DNA of 64,000 nt. Origin: JAOUEA01 sp963797635. Its GTDB lineage: Bacteria; Actinomycetota; UBA4738; HRBIN12. Of the stretch, positions 58,602 through 64,000 are shown piece by piece; positions within the stretch are counted from its first letter, which is position 1, and every line of letters starts with the position of its first letter. Below the pieces are notes generated by a model. That model saw only the letters and a program-made list of their open reading frames with translations. It was not told where the DNA came from and did no database searches. The stretch is taken from assembly GCA_963797635.1 (NCBI GenBank), contig CAWCPZ010000008.1, positions 226,776-290,775 on the forward strand, given 5' to 3'. Made by a program: the position numbers and the translations under genes.

Positions 58602-59030
58602 ATGGCACCCAAGAAGGTGCTCGCGAGCGTCAAGCTCCAGATCAAGGCCGGTCAGGCCACGCCAGCTCCGCCCGTGGGGACAGCGCTCGGCCAGCACGGC
58701 GTGAACATCATGGAGTTCTGCAAGCAGTACAACGAGGCCACGCAGCAGTTCAGCGGACAGGTCATCCCGGTCGAGCTCACGATCTACGAGGACCGGTCGT
58801 TCTCGTTCATCACGAAGCAGCCGCCCGCCGCCGAGCTGATCAAGCAGGCCGCCGGGGTCGAGAAGGGTTCGGCCGAGCCGAACCGCGACAAGGTGGCCAG
58901 GATCAGTCCGTCCCAGGTTCGTGAGATCGCCGAGCGGAAGATGGCCGACCTCAACGCCAACGACCTCGACAACGCGATGCGCATCATCGAAGGCACGGCG
59001 CGCAGCATGGGCGTGGAGGTGGACGCATGA
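58602..59030 (+). CDS. rplK: 50S ribosomal protein uL11
   Basis: 142 residues, standard. 'LQIKAGQATPAPPVGTALGQ' and 'GVNIMEFCKQYN' form the N-terminal domain, and 'KISPSQVREIAERKMADLNA'-like sequence near 105-125 the RNA-binding domain. It forms the GTPase-associated stalk base and supports the stringent response. AGGAGG ribosome site before the ATG. Overlaps rplA by four bases. Confidence 0.98.
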   Translation: MAPKKVLASVKLQIKAGQATPAPPVGTALGQHGVNIMEFCKQYNEATQQFSGQVIPVELTIYEDRSFSFITKQPPAAELIKQAAGVEKGSAEPNRDKVARISPSQVREIAERKMADLNANDLDNAMRIIEGTARSMGVEVDA

Positions 59031-59743
59031 GTCACGGCAAGCGCTACCGCGAGGCCGCCGGGAACGTCGACCACGAGCACGAGTACCAGCCCGTGGAGGC
59101 CATCAAGCTCCTGAAGGCCCAGCCCGACGCCAAGTTCGACGAGACGATCGAGATCGCGTTCCGTCTCGGCCTGGACACGCGCAAGGCCGATCAGTCGATC
59201 CGCGGCACCGTGTCGCTGCCCAACGGCACCGGCAAGTCCGTGCGCGTGGGCGTGTTCGCCACCGGCGAGAAGGCGCGCGAGGCCTCCGAGGCCGGCGCCG
59301 ACGTGGTCGGCGGCGAGGAACTCGTCGAGCAGGTCATGAAGGGCGAGATCGACTTCGACGCCGCCGTGGCCACGCCCGACATGATGGCCTCGGTCGGTAA
59401 GGCCGGTCGAGTCCTCGGTCCGCGGGGACTCATGCCGAACCCGAAGACCGGCACCGTGACGATGGACATCGCCAAGGCCGTCGGCGACATCAAGGGCGGC
59501 AAGGTGGAGTACCGCGCCGACCGCACCGGCAACGTCCACATGGTGATCGGCAAGAAGTCCTTCGGCGAGCAGCAGCTCCTGGAGAACTACCTGGCCGTGG
59601 TCGACGAGCTGCTCCGCGCGAAGCCGTCGTCGGCGAAGGGTCGCTACATCGAGTCGCTCGCCGTGAGCTCCACCATGGGGCCGAGCGTCCGGATCGATCC
59701 GGCGCACCCGAAGGAGATCGAGATGGCGGCCAGCTCGGTCTAG
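59027..59743 (+). CDS. rplA: 50S ribosomal protein uL1
   Basis: 238 residues, standard. 'FDETIEIAFRLGLDTRKADQ', 'GRVLGPRGLMPNPKTGTVT' and 'STMGPSVRIDP' are family hallmarks. The rplK stop and rplA start overlap as ATGA, giving coupled translation. uL1 often represses its own operon by binding mRNA; no clear site was found here. The ribosomal block ends here. Confidence 0.98.
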   Translation: MSHGKRYREAAGNVDHEHEYQPVEAIKLLKAQPDAKFDETIEIAFRLGLDTRKADQSIRGTVSLPNGTGKSVRVGVFATGEKAREASEAGADVVGGEELVEQVMKGEIDFDAAVATPDMMASVGKAGRVLGPRGLMPNPKTGTVTMDIAKAVGDIKGGKVEYRADRTGNVHMVIGKKSFGEQQLLENYLAVVDELLRAKPSSAKGRYIESLAVSSTMGPSVRIDPAHPKEIEMAASSV

Positions 59744-59794
59744 ACCGACCGCCGCGCCACTCGTCGTTCCAGCGAATCGCTGCGCCTGCTTTAT

Positions 59795-61009
59795 GTGGGG
59801 CCATCGGTGGTCGACGATGCCCTTGTGGGTTCATCGGCTCGAACAGCGAAGGATGGTTCTGCCCTGACTCAAGGCTTGCCGATTCCAGGCAGCGAGCGCG
59901 GGGATGTGCCGACTGTGCTCCACCTGATCGGCACGTTGGAGCGCGGTGGGACAGAAGCGCAGTTGGTTGAATTCATCCGTAGGAGCTCACGACCGGAACG
60001 CCATTTCGTCCTCGCATGGGCGGGCGGGGGTCCGCTGGCTGAGGGGTTGCCGAACGAGCCCTTCGTGGTATCCGGTGCCCGTCCTCGGATGCGAGACCCC
60101 ATCGACCTTTGGAGGCTGTCGAAGTCAGCTCGGCGAGCCAAGGTGCAGGTGGGTGCGGACCTCGTGCACGCACATCTTTCTGCATCCGAGATGCTTGCCG
60201 CGACCGCCTTTCCTCGTGGGGTCGAGATCGTGGCATCCAGGAGAGGTCGTACTCCGAATCACGACGGGAAACACTGGTACCGAACCGCCCAACGGTACGC
60301 CCATGCTCGTGTCGCGCTCATGATCTGCAACTCGGAGGAACTGGCGAGCCATACGATGGCGACGGATCCAGCTCCACCCCCGCTTGCCGTGGTCCACAAC
60401 GGCGTTGATCTCGATGGGCTGCAGCCCGCAGCCTTGCCTCGCGAGCCCACCATCGCGATGGTCGCCAACTTCATCGACTACAAGCGTCACGATCGCTTCT
60501 TGGAGGCGTTCCAGGTCGTTCGGAGCGCGATCCCCTCGGCGCAGGCGGTGCTCGTGGGCGATGGGCCGGAGAGGTCATCCGTAGAAGCGACTGATCGCCA
60601 CGATGCAACTGGGCTCATCCGTGCGGCTGGTGGGATCGGTCCCCAACCCGGCTCCGCTACATGTTGGAGGCGCAGAGTCATCGCTCTGACCTCCGATCAC
60701 GAAGGGCTTCCCAATGTCCTCCTGGAAGGGATGGCGATGGCCCGACCCGTCGTTTCCACCTCGGTAGGAGGAGTTCCCGAGCTCGTCACGGACGGCGTCG
60801 AGGGACGGACCTGCAGCCTCGATCCAGAAGATATCGGCAAGGCGCTGGTCTCCGTACTTTCGACTCCCGATCTCGCAGAGGAGATGGGAGCGGCCGCTCG
60901 GCGTCGGGCCGAGGCGTTCGGGTGGCCGCGTGTCGTCGAGCAGACCGAACGTCTCTACCGTCGCGTCGCTTCGGGTGAGCGGTTCCCGCGCGGAGCCATG
61001 GTCGCCTGA
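59795..61009 (+). CDS. GT4 family glycosyltransferase (compensated frameshift)
   Basis: About 404 residues, GT-B fold. 'TVLHLIGTLERGGTEAQL' marks the N-terminal domain and 'TSDHEGLPNVLLEGMAMARP' the nucleotide-sugar EX7E motif near 310. Residues at about 265-290 are read in a wrong frame between two opposite shifts (60600-60670); the proper frame includes 'SSVRLVGSVPNPAP'. The start is uncertain; GTG at 59795 is the longest choice and a later GTG before 'PTVLHL' is possible. It opens the glycan cluster. Sugar unknown. Confidence 0.85.
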   Translation: MGPSVVDDALVGSSARTAKDGSALTQGLPIPGSERGDVPTVLHLIGTLERGGTEAQLVEFIRRSSRPERHFVLAWAGGGPLAEGLPNEPFVVSGARPRMRDPIDLWRLSKSARRAKVQVGADLVHAHLSASEMLAATAFPRGVEIVASRRGRTPNHDGKHWYRTAQRYAHARVALMICNSEELASHTMATDPAPPPLAVVHNGVDLDGLQPAALPREPTIAMVANFIDYKRHDRFLEAFQVVRSAIPSAQAVLVGDGPERSSVEATDRHDATGLIRAAGGIGPQPGSATCWRRRVIALTSDHEGLPNVLLEGMAMARPVVSTSVGGVPELVTDGVEGRTCSLDPEDIGKALVSVLSTPDLAEEMGAAARRRAEAFGWPRVVEQTERLYRRVASGERFPRGAMVA

Positions 61010-62871
61010 TGTGCGGGCTCGCGGGCTGCATCGATGAGGGTGTCGATCAGGACCGTTTGACAGGCGCTGCTCAAGAACTTCGCCATCGCGGCCCGGATGA
61101 CTCGAGCGTCTGGGTGAAGGGTTCGATCGGGTTGGCACACACACGTTTGTCGATCATCGATCGCGCCCACGGATCGCAGCCGATGTTCTCTGCCGATGGG
61201 CGCTACGGCGTGGTCTTCAACGGCGAGATCTACAACCATCGAGAGATCCGCTCGGACTTGGCGCGCCAGGGGTATCCGTTCATCACGCATTGCGATACAG
61301 AGGTCCTTCTCGCGCTCTACGAAACGCAGGGGACCAAGATGGTGACCTCGCTGCGAGGCATGTTCGCCTTCGCGATCGTGGACACGCTGCGAGATGAGGT
61401 GTTCCTCGCGCGGGATCGATTCGGCAAGAAGCCCCTCTACTTCTCGATCGAGCCCTCGGGGATCGCGTTCGCCTCAACGCTCGATTCACTCCTTCGCCTC
61501 ACGCATCGGTCGCCATGCCTCGATGCGCAAGCGATCTCTGAGTACCTGGTCCTCCAGTACATGCCATCGCGCGGCACGCCCTGGTCCGGCATCGAGAAGC
61601 TTGAGCCGGGAACGTGGTTGAGATGGAACCGAGACGAGGTGGAGCGCCTCGCCTATTGGTCCCCGCCGCTGCCGACCGAAGACGCCGGTCTCCGTCGGAA
61701 CGATGCTGCGGTCGAACTCCGTCAGCGCATCCGGGAAGCGGTCAACGTGCGACTCGAAAGCGAAGTGCCACTCGGCGTGTTCCTCAGCGGAGGGCTCGAC
61801 TCATCGGTGGTTGTCGCCGCCATGAGTGAACTGGGGCTACGGCCTCGGACGTTCGCGGTTGGGTTCGAGCAATCGAACCTGGATGAGCGTCCGTTCGCGC
61901 GCTCGGTCGCGACCCGCTTCAACACCGAGCACCTCGAACTGGTGCCCGAAACGGACGTGCTCGATCTCTTCAACGTCATGGTGTCGAAGTACGACGAACC
62001 GTTCGCGGACTCTTCAGCGCTGGCTACGCTCGCAGTAGCCCAGGCCGCCAAGGAGCACGTGACGGTCGTCCTCACCGGCGATGGAGGGGACGAACTATTC
62101 GGTGGCTACGACCGATACCGGGCGTTCGCCTTGGCGACTGCAGGTCACAGGCTTTGTGGCCCGTTGGCTCCGGGGATATCCCGGATCGGAAGGACGCTCG
62201 CCAGCGAGGTCGGAGTCGGCGAGCGAGGGCGATGGCAGCAGCGCTGGGGGATCCGTGGGCCTCCTATCGCGACCATCTCTTCCACTTCACACCGGGAGAA
62301 GCTCGAAAGCTGATCAGCGCCGACCTCGCTCTCGTGGAACCCGAGGCTGCCGTCGCGCGCCTCGATGACGCCTGGGGTGAGGCTCAGAGGCAGTGGTCGG
62401 GGGTGGGTTCCCTGGGTCGACTCCCTGACGTACCTTCCGGACGATCTTCTGACCAAGATGGATCGCGCAACGATGGCTTTCGGCATCGAATCGCGAGCGC
62501 CGCTATTGGATCAGGAGCTCTGGTCATTCGTGGCGGGGGTACCGAGGAGCTGGTTGCTGGGGCGCCGTCGCGGAAAGCTGCTCCTACGAGAGGCCTACGA
62601 AGGCATACTGCCCGAGCAGATCCTGACGCGGACGAAGAAGGGTTTCGGCGTTCCCATCGCGCAGTGGATGCGGTCTTACTTGCGCCAACCTTTGGGGGAC
62701 CTGTTGCTGGGTTCAGCCGATCCACTCGGCGGGCTCCTCGATCCGGTCCCCGTGCGCAAGATCGTCGATCGCTTCCTCGGAGGCGAGGACGGGATGACCA
62801 ACCGGACCTGGAATCTCCTCGCCCTCGCTGGATGGTATGAGACCCGCTCCGGGGTGCTTGGGCGTGGATGA
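61009..62871 (+). CDS. asnB: Asparagine synthase (glutamine-hydrolysing) family (frameshifted)
   Basis: About 620 residues. The glutaminase domain starts right at Met-Cys ('MCGLAGCIDEGV', nucleophile Cys2), with 'LRHRGPDDSSVW' and 'NGEIYNHREIR'; the synthase domain has the PPi loop 'PLGVFLSGGLDSSVV'. Frame moves near 62230 and 62395 join it to the tail ('YLPDDLLTKMDRATMAFG'). In glycan clusters, such enzymes often amidate sugar acids rather than make asparagine. ATG overlaps the GT4 stop; the stop region overlaps the flippase start. Confidence 0.9.
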
Positions 62872-64000
62872 TTCGAAGGTCCTATCGACGATCGAGACTT
62901 CAACCCGGACGGGTGTCCACGTCGCCGGCCTTCGAACGGCCACCCTCCTCCTCGCGTTCGGTGGAAGCATCCTGGTGGCCCGCGCGCTTGGCCCAACGGG
63001 CCGCGGCATGTTCACCCTCCCGATCACGGTGCTGGCGATCATGGCGACGGTCGGGAATCTTGGTCTTGAGCACGCTCAAGTGAATCTGGCGAGTGCGGGT
63101 GTCGCTCTCCGGACCCTCTGGGCGAACGCGGCATTCGTTGCGATCGCGAGTGGTTGCACAGATCTGGCTGGTCGCTGCCGCAGCCATGGTCCTCTGGGGA
63201 TCTCACGCCCCCTTCGGAGTGCCAACGATGTGGTGGGTCCTGACGCTTGCGCAGCTGCCGTTCCTTCTGCAGATCCTCTATTGGTTGAACTTGCTCCAGC
63301 TCGGGCATCGAGCTCGCGCTAGTGCAGCTGCAGGCCTCGGAGGGGCCGCGCTGCAAACCGCCGTGATCTTCACGTTGTGGTCGCGTGGCGAGATGACGCC
63401 CTTTCGGGTGCTCATCGTGATCGGCTTGTCCAATCTCCTGACCTGGGGGATCCTGTTGTGGGTGGGGATGAGAGCAGGAATCGCAGGACGCCGGGTCGAT
63501 CGCTCGGTCCTGCGTCGTTCCTTGCGGTTCGGACTTCAGGCCGGTCTCGGGATCGTGTTCGTGTTCCTTCTCCTGCGGGTCGACCAGCTGATGGTCCAGC
63601 GAGCGCTGGGATTCCGCGACCTCGGGCTCTACTCACTTGCTGTAACGCTGGCCGAACTCCTCTGGCTTCTCCCGCTCCGTTCGCGACGGCGCTCCTTCCT
63701 CATCAGGTTGCTGCGGAAGGGGACGATGACCTGCGGCTCGGGTTCGGCGCCGCTCGATCGCGTTGAGCATGGCGGTTGTCGGCGCCATCGTTGCCTGGAT
63801 CGTTTCACCGCTGGCCATCCGGTTCGTCTACGGCCCGGACTTCGCCGGTGCCGTGTGGCCATTCCGGCTCCTGCTTCCGGGGGTAGTGGCCTTGGCAATC
63901 CAGCGTCCGCTCGGGGGCATCCTCATGAAGCGGGGGCGCCCGGGGTCTCGCGAGCATGTTCGGTGGGGCCGCCCTTGCACTCAACGTGCTACTCAACCTT
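62864..64000 (+). CDS. Polysaccharide flippase, Wzx/MATE type (3' partial, frameshifted)
   Basis: At least 370 residues, cut by the window edge. Multi-helix protein of the polysaccharide-transport family: 'GVHVAGLRTATLLLAFGG' and 'VARALGPTGRGMFTLPI' are typical of the first helices. Frame moves near 63155, 63685 and 63760. The frame after 63155 reads 'LTLAQLPFLLQILYWLN' and 'LLRVDQLMVQRALGFRDLG', and later 'SPLAIRFVYGPDFAGAVW'. GTG start inside the asnB end. It should move lipid-linked glycan across the membrane, fitting with the GT4 gene and the ligase at 55-57 kb. Confidence 0.83.

Overview
The window is GC-rich DNA, read as a member of the Actinomycetota outside the best-studied genera. 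The main clue is the conserved actinobacterial order rpmG - hadA/hadB-like dehydratases - tRNA-Trp - secE - nusG - rplK - rplA (51.6-59.7 kb). GTG and TTG starts, lipoprotein and exported proteins with strong Shine-Dalgarno sites, and a hydrolase-adenylate cyclase fusion fit this. Class-level placement cannot be settled from the sequence alone. No rRNA, CRISPR array, insertion sequence or phage module was seen.

Layout: 0-4.7 kb, end of the complex I operon (nuoL 5'-truncated, nuoM, nuoN), then htpX. 5.7-9.3 kb, a minus-strand group II decarboxylase and class III aminotransferase, yajQ, and tRNA-Tyr. 9.6-16.9 kb, a secreted LamG protein, a hydrolase-adenylate cyclase, and a tightly coupled PPK2 - P-type ATPase - nitroreductase set. 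16.9-21.4 kb, a two-component signalling block. 21.4-23.7 kb, two exported proteins (cupin, vanadium haloperoxidase type), each behind a similar structured leader. 23.8-38.3 kb, mixed metabolism and signalling: a CNB protein, two convergent AlkZ/YcaQ-type proteins, a radical SAM enzyme, histidine kinase, proline iminopeptidase, a SulP-STAS-CNB transporter, a ring-cleaving dioxygenase and an ORC-like AAA ATPase. 38.4-51.4 kb, a spermidine-synthase-like membrane protein and a large phosphate locus. 51.5-59.7 kb, the ribosomal and transcription block, interrupted by minus-strand regulators and an O-antigen ligase. 59.8-64 kb, start of a surface-glycan cluster with softer base composition.

The most unusual part is the phosphate locus. 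pstS is followed by pstC-pstA-pstB, then by a five-gene chain joined by stop/start overlaps or near overlaps: two more PstS-type proteins with membrane-anchored tails, a sortase-fold protein whose catalytic cysteine position is serine, a cupredoxin-like lipoprotein, and an M23 metallopeptidase. A short hairpin motif occurs three times here, twice before pstS and once before pstC, each time joined to a second hairpin; two copies end in a T-run like intrinsic terminators. This suggests attenuation control of phosphate uptake and a wall-attached phosphate capture apparatus, both inferred.

Many genes are broken by single-base shifts although the protein continues in another frame. They are dense at 43.7-46.4 kb and hit essential genes such as nuoL and pstB, so they are best read as uncorrected long-read errors. 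Such genes are annotated as one CDS across the breaks, with approximate break positions.
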